Below, in pieces: positions 55,238-62,832 of a DNA stretch of 64,000 bases; position 1 is the stretch's first letter, and each line of letters begins with the position of its first letter. The DNA lies in the NCBI RefSeq assembly GCF_010727125.1, contig NZ_AP022564.1, positions 1 to 64,000 of the forward strand, in the 5' to 3' direction. Both the position numbers and the translations under genes were made by a program. Source of the DNA: Mycolicibacter terrae (GTDB lineage: Bacteria; Actinomycetota; Actinomycetes; Mycobacteriales; Mycobacteriaceae). The notes under the pieces are model-generated. The model did not search any database, was not told the origin of the DNA, and saw nothing but the letters and a program-made list of their open reading frames with translations.

Positions 55238-56698
55238 TCACGGGAACCGCTCGAAGCATCCGTCGATATCGCCGTGCAGTCCCGAACGGAACGCCAGGAT
55301 CCGGGTGAAGCCGGCCGGCACGGTGTTGTCGTCGACGTCGCTGGCGACCACGCCGTTCATCAGCAGGCCGGTGACCGCCTCGTCCAGGTCGCCGCCGGCC
55401 AGCGTCAGACCCGGTCCCGAGGACAACGTCATCGGCTCGGCCATCCGGCGCTGGGCCACCCCGGTCAGACAGGCCGTTCGCAGTGCCGCCGTCGCCGACT
55501 CCAGTCCGACCTCGCGTTCGCGTTGCACCGCAAGCGCATACCGCGACGTGACGGCCGACAAGCCGGTGTTGTCACCTTGCGGCATACCCAGCGTCGACTG
55601 ATCCGTCGGTGCGCTCATCTCCTGCAGGCCGGGCATGTCGACGACGACGCTGTTGGTCTCCGGGCAGTAGGCCACCGGATCGGGCTGGTGGCCGCTGGGG
55701 CACTTGCCCGACGTGGCCAGGGCCGGTGGGCGCGACAAGCCGAAGATCTGCCCCAGCTGCTCCATCAGTGTCGACAAGACCTGCTCGTCGATGGTGAGGT
55801 CGCTTTGCGGGTTCTCCGAATCGAACAGGGAGCGTGGCAGATTCCCGCGGCGCTTGCGGATCTCGCCCATGTCGATCTCGGCGCACATCTCCGCGCCGTT
55901 GTCGAAGCCGGTCTGGAAGGCGCCGACCCGGTCCAGCGCGGTGCCGTGCTCGTCGGAGACCGACACCGGGTTCTCGGGCGTCGAGACGGGGTCGCGGATG
56001 ACGATCAGCCCGGCCAGCACATGGTTGAGTCCGTCGCCGGTGCTCAACTGCGCGCGTGAGGATCTGCCCGCCGCCACCCATTGCAGGTACACCCCGGCGA
56101 AGCAGTCGGCCTGCTGTTCGCGTACCAGGGTTCGGGTCAGCGGGTGCACGGTGTGGGCCATGGCCTGCAGAGCGTGTCCGTATTCGTGGGCCAGTGTTCC
56201 GTTGATCGCCATGTCGCCGAAGTACTTTCGGGCCGTCGGCATGAACTTGGCCCGGTCCCAGGCCATGGTGTCGGCCCGGCGGCAGTACATCGCGTTCGGG
56301 AGGTGGTAGACATCGCCGCCGCACACCTGGGGAGTGTTGGGGTCGGTGGAGTCATAGGAGATCAGCGTCGACACCGGCGTGAACTGTCCGCTCAGGGAAT
56401 CGCCGTAGTGCTGCGTCCAGAAGTCCTCGATGTCGTCGATCGCCCACAGCGACAACCGGTCGATCTGGCCGCCGTCGCTGTTACCCACCCTGGCGCTGAC
56501 GGGCGGGACGTCACCGCGCGGGCCGCTGGGACCGTCGGCGGTGGGCAATCCGCCGACCCTGCCCGGGTCGTACAGCATCGACACCGCCCGCCCGGCAACC
56601 ACCGTGGGCGTGCTGTCCGCGCAGCCGGTCAACGCCAGCAGCAGGCAGGCCGCGCCGACAAGCGTTCTGGTGGTCATGCCGCGCCCGGACATCATCAC
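55238..56698 (-). CDS. Lipoprotein zinc metallopeptidase (YpfJ/LpqM-like)
   Basis: 486 residues from ATG 56698; starts at 56677 (MTTRTLVG) is equally likely. Signal peptide with lipobox L-T-G-C (Cys26 by the long start), so an exported, lipid-anchored protein. Zinc site H171-E-Y-G-H175 with third ligand in VREQQADCFAGVYL (E194), the pattern of the neutral zinc peptidase family that includes YpfJ and the mycobacterial LpqM. The C-terminal half (RYALAVQREREVGLES and on) is family-specific. Overlaps the Ami1 stop by four bases; operon Ami1, peptidase, DUF4333. Confidence 0.85.
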   Translation of the reverse strand: MMMSGRGMTTRTLVGAACLLLALTGCADSTPTVVAGRAVSMLYDPGRVGGLPTADGPSGPRGDVPPVSARVGNSDGGQIDRLSLWAIDDIEDFWTQHYGDSLSGQFTPVSTLISYDSTDPNTPQVCGGDVYHLPNAMYCRRADTMAWDRAKFMPTARKYFGDMAINGTLAHEYGHALQAMAHTVHPLTRTLVREQQADCFAGVYLQWVAAGRSSRAQLSTGDGLNHVLAGLIVIRDPVSTPENPVSVSDEHGTALDRVGAFQTGFDNGAEMCAEIDMGEIRKRRGNLPRSLFDSENPQSDLTIDEQVLSTLMEQLGQIFGLSRPPALATSGKCPSGHQPDPVAYCPETNSVVVDMPGLQEMSAPTDQSTLGMPQGDNTGLSAVTSRYALAVQREREVGLESATAALRTACLTGVAQRRMAEPMTLSSGPGLTLAGGDLDEAVTGLLMNGVVASDVDDNTVPAGFTRILAFRSGLHGDIDGCFERFP

Positions 56699-57426
56699 CT
56701 GCCGAGGAACGCGATGATCCCAGCGGTGACGGCCGCGGCGTACCGGGCGCGCCCGTCGGGGCTCTCCAGCAGCGCCGCGTCGTCGGCATTGCGCATATTG
56801 CCCAGTTCGACCAGCACAGCCGGATATTCGGCCAGATTCAGCCCGGCCAGATCCGACCGGCCGTAGAGCCCGTCGGCGCCGAGGTAGTTGGACTCGGGGA
56901 TGCCGGCGGCCGCCAGGGAGTCCCGGATGTCACCGGCCAGCCGCACCGCCGGCCCGGATTGGGCGTCATTGAGCGGAGGGCTGGAGTAGTTGACGTGAAA
57001 GCCGCGACCCGACGCCGGCCCGCCGTCGGCGTGAATCGACACGATCGCATCCGGGCGCGCGGCGTTGGCCGCGGCGGCCCGCGCGTCGATGCACGCGGCC
57101 GGCGAGGTGTCGTCGCCACGGGAGAGCTCGGTATGCACGCCCCGTTGGTCCAGCGCCGCGCGAATCCGGGTGGTCACATCCCAGCTGAGGCTGTGCTCGG
57201 GGTAGCCGTCCTCGGCGGCGGTCCCGCTGGTCTGGCACGGTTTGGTGCCGCCGCGTCCATTGGGCACCAGCCGGGCGATCGAGGAATCGTTGGCGCCGCT
57301 GTGGCCCGGGTCCAGAAACACCGTCTTGCCGGCGATATCGGACTCCGCGGGCGCGGTGGGCGCACCGGCGATTGTCGCCACGAAACACGCGACCGCGGCG
57401 ACACAGACGAGGGTCCGGCGACGCAC
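56695..57426 (-). CDS. ami1: Ami1: N-acetylmuramoyl-L-alanine amidase (Rv3717-like)
   Basis: 243 residues. Signal peptide (RRRTLVCVAAVACFVATIAG), then the Amidase_3 fold. Zinc ligands H42 (FLDPGHSGAND), E77 (YPEHS) and H132 (VSIHADGG), catalytic E207 (VLVELGNM). C64 and C112 are placed to form the disulfide known in Ami1. GRGFHVNYSSPPLNDAQSGP is nearly the M. tuberculosis sequence. It cleaves the peptide stem from peptidoglycan during cell separation. No wall-binding domain, as in Ami1. Confidence 0.93.
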   Translation of the reverse strand: MRRRTLVCVAAVACFVATIAGAPTAPAESDIAGKTVFLDPGHSGANDSSIARLVPNGRGGTKPCQTSGTAAEDGYPEHSLSWDVTTRIRAALDQRGVHTELSRGDDTSPAACIDARAAAANAARPDAIVSIHADGGPASGRGFHVNYSSPPLNDAQSGPAVRLAGDIRDSLAAAGIPESNYLGADGLYGRSDLAGLNLAEYPAVLVELGNMRNADDAALLESPDGRARYAAAVTAGIIAFLGR

Positions 57427-57475
57427 CGGGAAAGACTAGCAAGCGCGGCACGGCCGTCCGGGGTCTAATGGACCG

Positions 57476-58834
57476 ATGCAGCTGATGTCGCCGCTCGATT
57501 CGGTCTTCCTATTGGCCGAGAGCCGCGAGCATCCCATGCATGTCGGTGGCCTGATGCTGTTCGAGCCCCCGGAGGGGGCCGGTCTGGAATTCGTCGGCGA
57601 GATCTACCAGGGGTTGCTGGGCGCCCGTGATCTGCAGCCCGCGTTCCGTAAACGGCCGGCGACCCTGCTGGGCGGGATCGCCAACGTGGGGTGGGCCTTC
57701 GACGACGATGTCGATGTCGAGTACCACGTGCGGCGTTCGGCGCTGCCCGTTCCCGGCCGGGTCCGCGACCTGCTGGAGTTGACGTCGCTGTTGCACGGCA
57801 GCCTGCTCGACCGGCACCGCCCGCTGTGGGAGGCGCACCTGGTGGAGGGCCTGGCCGACGGCCGGTTCGCGGTGTACGTCAAGATCCACCACAGCCTGAT
57901 CGACGGCGTCTCGCTGCTGCGGCTACTGCGCCGCACGTTGTCGGTCGATCCGCGGGAGGCGGACCTGCGCACCCCGTGGTCCCTGGCGCCGCCGTCGCGA
58001 CCGCGCCCCGATGCTCCGTCCCGGCTGCGGGGGTTGGCCGGAATGGTCAAAGATATTGCGGCCCTGGGCCCGTCGACGGTGAAGCTGGCGCGGTCGGCAC
58101 TGCTGGAACAGCAGCTGACCCTGCCGTTCGAAGCGCCGCGCACCATGCTCAACGTCAAGATCGGCGGGGCCCGCCGGTGCGCGGCGCAGTCCTGGCCGGT
58201 GGAACGCGTCATCGCGATCAAACGGGCCGCCGGGGTGACCGTCAACGATGTGGTGCTGGCGATGTGCGCCGGGGCGCTGCGCGCCTACCTCGACGAGCAG
58301 CGCGCCCTGCCGGAGCATCCGCTGGTGGCGATGGTCCCGGTGAGCCTGCGCGGGGAAGCCGACGCCGATGCCGGCGGCAACATGGTCGGCACCATCTTGT
58401 GCAACCTGGCCACTGACCTGGCCGACCCGGCGCAGCGGCTCGAGACCATCAGCGAGTCGATGCGCAGCAACAAGAAGGTGTTCAGCCAGTTGCCGCGCGC
58501 TCAGGCGTTGGCGCTGTCGGCGGCCAACATGGCGCCGCTGGCATTGACAGCCCTCCCCGGCTTCGTCTCGGCGGCGCCTCCGCCGTTCAACATCGTCATC
58601 TCCAACGTGCCCGGGCCGGCCGAGCCGCTGTACTGGCGGGGCGCCCGGCTGGACGGCAACTACCCGCTGTCGATCGCCCTGGACGGGCAGGCGCTGAACA
58701 TGACCGTGGTCAGCAACGCCGGCAACCTCGACTTCGGGCTGGTCGGCTGCCGTCGCTCGGTTCCGCACCTGCAGCGTCTGCTGCGGCACCTGGACACCTC
58801 GCTGCAGGAACTGGAACACGCCGTGGGTGTGTGA
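57476..58834 (+). CDS. Wax ester synthase/diacylglycerol acyltransferase (WS/DGAT)
   Basis: 452 residues, one domain pair of the WS/DGAT family. Active site H138-H139-S-L-I-D143-G144. MSPLDSVFLLAESREHPMHV, RPLWEAHLVEGLADGRFA, VNDVVLAMCAGALRAYLDE and the C-terminal FNIVISNVPGPAEPLYWRGA (NVPGP motif) are typical. Makes triacylglycerol or wax esters from acyl-CoA at the membrane. M. tuberculosis has many paralogues, some in this region (Rv3734c, Rv3740c); I cannot tell which this is. The NUDIX gene follows four bases later. Confidence 0.92.
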   Translation: MQLMSPLDSVFLLAESREHPMHVGGLMLFEPPEGAGLEFVGEIYQGLLGARDLQPAFRKRPATLLGGIANVGWAFDDDVDVEYHVRRSALPVPGRVRDLLELTSLLHGSLLDRHRPLWEAHLVEGLADGRFAVYVKIHHSLIDGVSLLRLLRRTLSVDPREADLRTPWSLAPPSRPRPDAPSRLRGLAGMVKDIAALGPSTVKLARSALLEQQLTLPFEAPRTMLNVKIGGARRCAAQSWPVERVIAIKRAAGVTVNDVVLAMCAGALRAYLDEQRALPEHPLVAMVPVSLRGEADADAGGNMVGTILCNLATDLADPAQRLETISESMRSNKKVFSQLPRAQALALSAANMAPLALTALPGFVSAAPPPFNIVISNVPGPAEPLYWRGARLDGNYPLSIALDGQALNMTVVSNAGNLDFGLVGCRRSVPHLQRLLRHLDTSLQELEHAVGV

Positions 58835-58837
58835 GGC

Positions 58838-59320
58838 GTGGCCAAGCGCAGCGCCGGGTTGCTGCTGTACCGGCCGGGCGCCGACGGCGCCGTCGAGGTG
58901 CTGATCGCCCACCCCGGCGGGCCGTTCTGGGCGCGCAAGGACGACGGGGCGTGGTCGATCCCCAAGGGCGAGCAACCCGACGGCGAGGACCCGTGGGTCA
59001 CCGCGCGCCGGGAGTTCGTCGAGGAGATCGGCCTGGACCCGCCCGAGGGTGAGCGGCTGGATCTCGGTGTGGTGCACCAGGCCGGCGGAAAGGTGGTCAC
59101 GGTGTTCGCCGTGCGCGGCGACCTGGACGTCACCGACGCGCACAGCAACACCTTCGAACTGGAGTGGCCGCCGCGGTCAGGGAAACTGCGGGAGTTCCCC
59201 GAGGTCGACCGGGTCGGCTGGTTTCCCGTTGCCCGAGCCCGCACCAAGCTGCTGGCCGGGCAGCGGCCCGTCCTCGACCGGCTGCTGGATCACCTGAGCG
59301 CCAGCAGTTCTGAGCCCTAA
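58838..59320 (+). CDS. NUDIX hydrolase
   Basis: 160 residues from GTG 58838. The Nudix box runs from G44 to L66 (G-x5-E-x7-REF-x-EE-x-G-L) with E59, E62 and E63 binding Mg2+. KRSAGLLLYRPGADGAVEVL and the block GAWSIPKGEQ resemble the diadenosine-polyphosphate (Ap4A) hydrolase branch; the substrate is not proven. Overlaps the stop of the convergent FAAL by four bases. Confidence 0.9.
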   Translation: MAKRSAGLLLYRPGADGAVEVLIAHPGGPFWARKDDGAWSIPKGEQPDGEDPWVTARREFVEEIGLDPPEGERLDLGVVHQAGGKVVTVFAVRGDLDVTDAHSNTFELEWPPRSGKLREFPEVDRVGWFPVARARTKLLAGQRPVLDRLLDHLSASSSEP

Positions 59321-61161
59321 CCGCTGGTGCGGGGCGGCGGGGTACCGGGTTGCTGCCGGCGCTGCGCCAGGCCGGTGACGATCATCTTGGCCAGCGCGCT
59401 GGCGCCGGGTCCGTTCCTGGCGCGCACCGCCGGAACCGCCGGAGCATGCCATTGGGCCAGTGCCTCCAGTTCGCCGTCGAGGAACTGCCGCCGGCATTCG
59501 CCGCGCCGGATCTTGCCGCTGGAGGTGGTGGGCAACCGCATCGCCGGCACCAGCAACACGTCGTGCGCCTCGATGCCGTGCTGGTCGCGGATCGCCGCCC
59601 GGATGGCGTCGATGGCGCCGGCGAGTTCGGCCTCGGCGACCTGCTGCTGGTAGTCCACCTCCTGCAGGACAACCAAGTGGCTGTCGGCGCCGGCATCGGG
59701 CTGAACCGCGAAGGCCGCGCCGCGGTCGGCCAGCAGCACCGGATGGCAGGCCTGCACGGTCGGCTCGATGTTGTTCGGGTAGTAGGTGCTGTCGGCGATG
59801 GTGATCAGGTCGGCCCACCGTCCGGTGACGAAGACCTCGTCCTTGCACAGAAAACCCAGGTCTCCGGTGCGCAGGAACGGCCCCTCGCCAGTGTCGGCCA
59901 GGTATCCGCCGAAGGTGTGCGCGGTCTCCACCGGCCGTGCCCAGTAGCCCTGCGCCACACTGGGCCCGGACACCCAGATCTCGCCGACCTCGTCCGGCCC
60001 GCGTTGCAGGCGGGTCTCCGGATCGACGATCACGACCCGTTGGCCGTACACCGGCGGACCGCAGCTGACCAGTGCCACGGCCGCGGTGTCGGCAGTGACG
60101 TCGACGGCCCGATTCTCGCCGAGGGCGTCGCCGTCGACGTACCGCACGCCGGCGACGCCGGGACCGGGGTCGCCGGTAACCAGCAGGGTGGCCTCGGCCA
60201 GGCCGTAGGCCGGACGAAACGCCTGCAGCTGGAAGCCCGCCGGAGCGAACGCGTCGGCGAACTCCTGCATCGTCGAGGCGTGCACTTGCTCGGAACTGAC
60301 AGCGGCAGTGGACCAGTGCGACAGATCCAACGCCGCACGCTGGGCCGCGGTGCTGTGTTTGACGCACAGCCGGTAGGCGGCGTTGGGTGCCGCGGTTGTG
60401 GTGGCGCGGTGCGCAGACATCGCTTCCAGCCACAGCATGGGGCGCTGGAAGAAGGCGATCGGAGACATCAACACCGTGCTGCAGCCGACGTAGATCATCT
60501 CCAGGACTCCGCCGATGAGTCCCATGTCGTGCTGCTGGGGCAGAAAGTAAAGACTCCTGGCGTTTTCGTCACCGCGCCAGGCCCGCCGGATCGCCTCCAG
60601 ATTGTGGATGAGGTTGTCGTGCGTCACCACGACGCCCTTGGGCGATCTGGTCGAACCGGAGGTGTACTGGATCAGGGCTGTGGTGTCCGGGCCGACGTCG
60701 GGCGTCTGCCAGGCGTCGGGGTGGCCGGCCTGGTCGGTGGCACACCATTGCAACGACGACATGCCGGGCACGTCGGCGGCCACCGCCTGCAGTTGGTTTC
60801 GGGTGTCGGAGGTCGCGACCGCGAAGCCGGCCTGCGCGTCGGGCGCAACCAGTTTCAGCCGGGCAAGCGGGGTGTCCACCGGCACCGCAACGGCGCCGGC
60901 GTACAAGCAGCCGAAGATGCTGGCGATGCTGTCCAGGCCCGGACGGCAGATCACCAGGACCCGCTGCCCGGCCGCGCCCTGATCTTGCAGACTGGACGCG
61001 ATTGCCCGCGCCTGGGTGTCCAGATCCCGGTAGCTCAGCCGGGCGATGACCTTCTTGCCGTCGGGCGCGAAACTGAAGGCGACCTTGTCGCCGTGCCGGT
61101 CGGCCTGTAGCCGCAGCGACTCCACCAGGGTGCGCACGGTGGGTGTGGTCTGCTCCGGCAT
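59317..61161 (-). CDS. Stand-alone fatty acyl-AMP ligase (FAAL), second copy
   Basis: 614 residues from ATG 61161 (MPEQTTPT); an ATG at 61167 adds two residues. Motifs: YTSGSTRSPKGVVVTH, FLPQQHDMGLIGGVLEMIYV, AYGLAEATLLVTG, RTGDLGF, GRWADLITIADSTYYPNNIE and PTTSSGKIRRGECRRQ with the A10 lysine. The order and the tail (ASALAKMIVTGLAQRRQQPG) match the FAAL at 13.4 kb. No carrier domain and no PKS/NRPS in the window, so its acyl acceptor is unknown. The 34 bases to the small Cys-rich gene upstream, same strand, leave little room for a promoter, so co-transcription with the DUF302 unit is possible. Confidence 0.93.
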   Translation of the reverse strand: MPEQTTPTVRTLVESLRLQADRHGDKVAFSFAPDGKKVIARLSYRDLDTQARAIASSLQDQGAAGQRVLVICRPGLDSIASIFGCLYAGAVAVPVDTPLARLKLVAPDAQAGFAVATSDTRNQLQAVAADVPGMSSLQWCATDQAGHPDAWQTPDVGPDTTALIQYTSGSTRSPKGVVVTHDNLIHNLEAIRRAWRGDENARSLYFLPQQHDMGLIGGVLEMIYVGCSTVLMSPIAFFQRPMLWLEAMSAHRATTTAAPNAAYRLCVKHSTAAQRAALDLSHWSTAAVSSEQVHASTMQEFADAFAPAGFQLQAFRPAYGLAEATLLVTGDPGPGVAGVRYVDGDALGENRAVDVTADTAAVALVSCGPPVYGQRVVIVDPETRLQRGPDEVGEIWVSGPSVAQGYWARPVETAHTFGGYLADTGEGPFLRTGDLGFLCKDEVFVTGRWADLITIADSTYYPNNIEPTVQACHPVLLADRGAAFAVQPDAGADSHLVVLQEVDYQQQVAEAELAGAIDAIRAAIRDQHGIEAHDVLLVPAMRLPTTSSGKIRRGECRRQFLDGELEALAQWHAPAVPAVRARNGPGASALAKMIVTGLAQRRQQPGTPPPRTSG

Positions 61162-61183
61162 CCACACACCATAATCCGTTCGC

Positions 61184-61321
61184 TCAGAAGCGGCGCCCGG
61201 CCTCCGGGTGCCCCTCGCACCACTGCTCGGGCGGAACCTGCGCGCGGACCTCGGCGATGTGCTCGCCGCAGCCGTCCCAGGTGGTCTTGCCGCAGACCCG
61301 ACACGGCACGGGGTAGCACAT
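61184..61321 (-). CDS. Small Cys-rich (zinc-ribbon-like) protein, 45 residues
   Basis: ATG at 61321 with AAGGAA seven bases upstream. Reads MCYPVPCRVCGKTTWDGCGE, then HIAEVRAQVPPEQWCEGH and PEAGRRF. CxxC (C7, C10), then C18 and H21, and C37/H40 make a plausible zinc site. From memory, short proteins starting MCYPV-C-x-x-C-GKTTW are widespread in actinobacteria. Twelve bases after the DUF302 gene, so one operon. Too short for many gene finders. Confidence 0.75.
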   Translation of the reverse strand: MCYPVPCRVCGKTTWDGCGEHIAEVRAQVPPEQWCEGHPEAGRRF

Positions 61322-61333
61322 CAGCGGTTCCTT

Positions 61334-61750
61334 TCAGGCGGTACGCAGGGCAACAGCCAGGGTATCGATGACGGTGCGGATCTTCTCGGTCACCTCGTCG
61401 GCGATCGGCGCGAGCGCCGGATTGTCGACGACCTGGGCCATCAGTTGCGGGTTCATCGCCTCGACGAGCACCGTCTCGGGGTGTTGCGGGTCCTCGCGGA
61501 CCACCACATTGCACGGCAGCAGCACCCCGATCCGCTTCTCGGCGGTCACCGCGCGGTGCGCCAGCGGGGGGTTGCAGGCGCCCAGGATCAGGTAGCGCTC
61601 CATTTCCTCGCCGAGTTTGGCCCGCAGGGTAGCCTGCATGTCGATTTCGGTCAGTACACCGAAACCGTTGTCTTTCAGTATTTCTCGTGTTTTCGCGGTA
61701 ACGGTGTCGAAGTCGACACCGGAGACCGCGGTGCTCATCGCGACCGACAT
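61334..61750 (-). CDS. DUF302 protein
   Basis: 138 residues. FDTVTAKTREILKDNGFGVL, TEIDMQATLRAKLG, YLILGACNPPLAHRAV and GVLLPCNVVVRED are the DUF302 signature, with the conserved Cys in GACNP and LPCN. In many bacteria DUF302 genes sit under CsoR/CstR-type metal- or sulfur-responsive repressors, and a matching operator lies just upstream here. GGAGG lies seven bases before the ATG. First gene of the operon with the small Cys-rich protein. Confidence 0.87.
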   Translation of the reverse strand: MSVAMSTAVSGVDFDTVTAKTREILKDNGFGVLTEIDMQATLRAKLGEEMERYLILGACNPPLAHRAVTAEKRIGVLLPCNVVVREDPQHPETVLVEAMNPQLMAQVVDNPALAPIADEVTEKIRTVIDTLAVALRTA

Positions 61751-61766
61751 GGGACCTCCTTCATCG

Positions 61767-61778
61767 CTGTGATCACAG
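61767..61778. promoter_or_regulatory. Perfect 12-bp palindrome CTGTGATCACAG
   Basis: CTGTGATCACAG lies between the operator and the ribosome site of the DUF302 gene, 17 bases from its ATG. A symmetric site in a 76-base divergent promoter region is likely a regulator-binding site. It is not a CRP site of the usual spacing (TGTGA-N6-TCACA), since no spacer is present. Confidence 0.4.
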
Positions 61779-61786
61779 TCTAACAG

Positions 61787-61817
61787 ATACCCCCGAGGGT
61801 ATATACCTTCACGGTAT
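61787..61817. promoter_or_regulatory. Two overlapping ATACC...GGTAT palindromes: CsoR/CstR-type operator
   Basis: ATACCC-CCGA-GGGTAT (61787-61802) is followed at once by ATACC-TTCAC-GGTAT (61803-61817). Operators of the CsoR/RicR/CstR repressor family have this ATACC(C)...(G)GGTAT form. The site is central in the divergent region between DUF302 and the haloalkane dehalogenase, so it can control both. No CsoR-family gene is in the window, so the repressor would be encoded elsewhere. Confidence 0.65.
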
Positions 61818-61826
61818 CGTCACCTC

Positions 61827-62732
61827 ATGCAGACCCTGCGCACCCCCGACGACAGGTTCGTCGGCCTCCCCGATTTCGATTATCAGCCCCAGTTCTGCGA
61901 CCTCGACGACGACGACGGCGGCACCCTGCGGGTGGCCTGGGTGCAGGACGGCCCCGAGGACGCCGACCCGATCCTGATGCTGCACGGCGAGCCGTCGTGG
62001 TCGTATCTGTACCGCAAGATGATCCCGATTCTGGTCGAGGCCGGGCACCGGGTCATCTGTCCGGACCTGGTCGGGTTCGGGCGTTCGGACAAGCCGACTC
62101 AAGCCCACGACCACACCTACGCCCGCCACGTCGAGTGGATGCGGGCGCTGGCGTTCGACGTGCTGGGCCTGCAGCGGGCGACGCTGGTCGGCCAGGACTG
62201 GGGCGGGTTGATCGGGCTGCGGCTGGTCGCCGAGAACCCGGATCGGTTCAGCCGGGTCGTGGTGGCCAACACCGGTCTGCCCACCGGGGACATCCCGATG
62301 CCGGAGATCTGGTGGCGCTTCCGGGAGGCGATCCAGAGCGCCCCGACGATCGACGTCGGGTGGTTCGTGCAGTCCGGGTGCCGCAAGCCGATGGGTGATG
62401 CGGTCCGGGCCGGATACGACGCCCCGTTCCCCGACGACAGCTACTGCGTCGGGCCGCGGACCATGCCGTCACTGATCCCGACCACCCCCGAGGACCCGTC
62501 CGCCCCGGCCAACCGCTCGGCGTGGGCCGCGCTGTGCGCCTCGGAGACGCCGATGCTGGTCGCATTCAGTGACGGCGACCCGATCACCGGGGCGATGGCG
62601 CCGATCTTCCAGCGGGAGATGCGCGGCGCGCGCGGCCGGGCGCACCCGGTGATCCACGACGCCGGCCACTTCCTGCAGGAGGATGCCGGCGAGGAGTTGG
62701 CCCGCCACATCGTGGAGTTCCTGCGTCGGTGA
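61827..62732 (+). CDS. Haloalkane dehalogenase, subfamily I (alpha/beta hydrolase)
   Basis: 301 residues. Nucleophile D124 in VGQDWGGLIG, acid D251 (FSDGDPIT), base H281 (DAGHFLQED), and HGEPSWSYLY gives the oxyanion-hole Glu55 and the halide-binding Trp58. FDYQPQFCDL near the N-terminus and PDLVGFGRSDKPTQ are typical of the DhlA/DhmA subgroup. Hydrolyses carbon-halogen bonds; the natural substrate in mycobacteria is unknown. The ATG follows the operator by only nine bases, so the transcript is short-leadered or leaderless. Confidence 0.92.
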   Translation: MQTLRTPDDRFVGLPDFDYQPQFCDLDDDDGGTLRVAWVQDGPEDADPILMLHGEPSWSYLYRKMIPILVEAGHRVICPDLVGFGRSDKPTQAHDHTYARHVEWMRALAFDVLGLQRATLVGQDWGGLIGLRLVAENPDRFSRVVVANTGLPTGDIPMPEIWWRFREAIQSAPTIDVGWFVQSGCRKPMGDAVRAGYDAPFPDDSYCVGPRTMPSLIPTTPEDPSAPANRSAWAALCASETPMLVAFSDGDPITGAMAPIFQREMRGARGRAHPVIHDAGHFLQEDAGEELARHIVEFLRR

Positions 62733-62745
62733 CCTTCCGCCGTAC

Positions 62746-62806
62746 GTCGAGTGAGCGGTTTGTACGCCGATTCGGCCGCTGCGAGTGCCAAACCGCACAC
62801 TCGGCA
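62746..62806. repeat. Dispersed palindromic intergenic element, copy C
   Basis: GTCGAGTGAGCGGTTTG at 62748-62762 region pairs, two mismatches in 17, with the inverted CAAACCGCACACTCGGC ending at about 62805; the inner part again holds TGTACGCCGA. It occupies most of the gap between the dehalogenase and ligC, like copies A and B between their genes. Confidence 0.6.
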
Positions 62807-62832
62807 CGGTTTTCATCGACATCATGAACACC

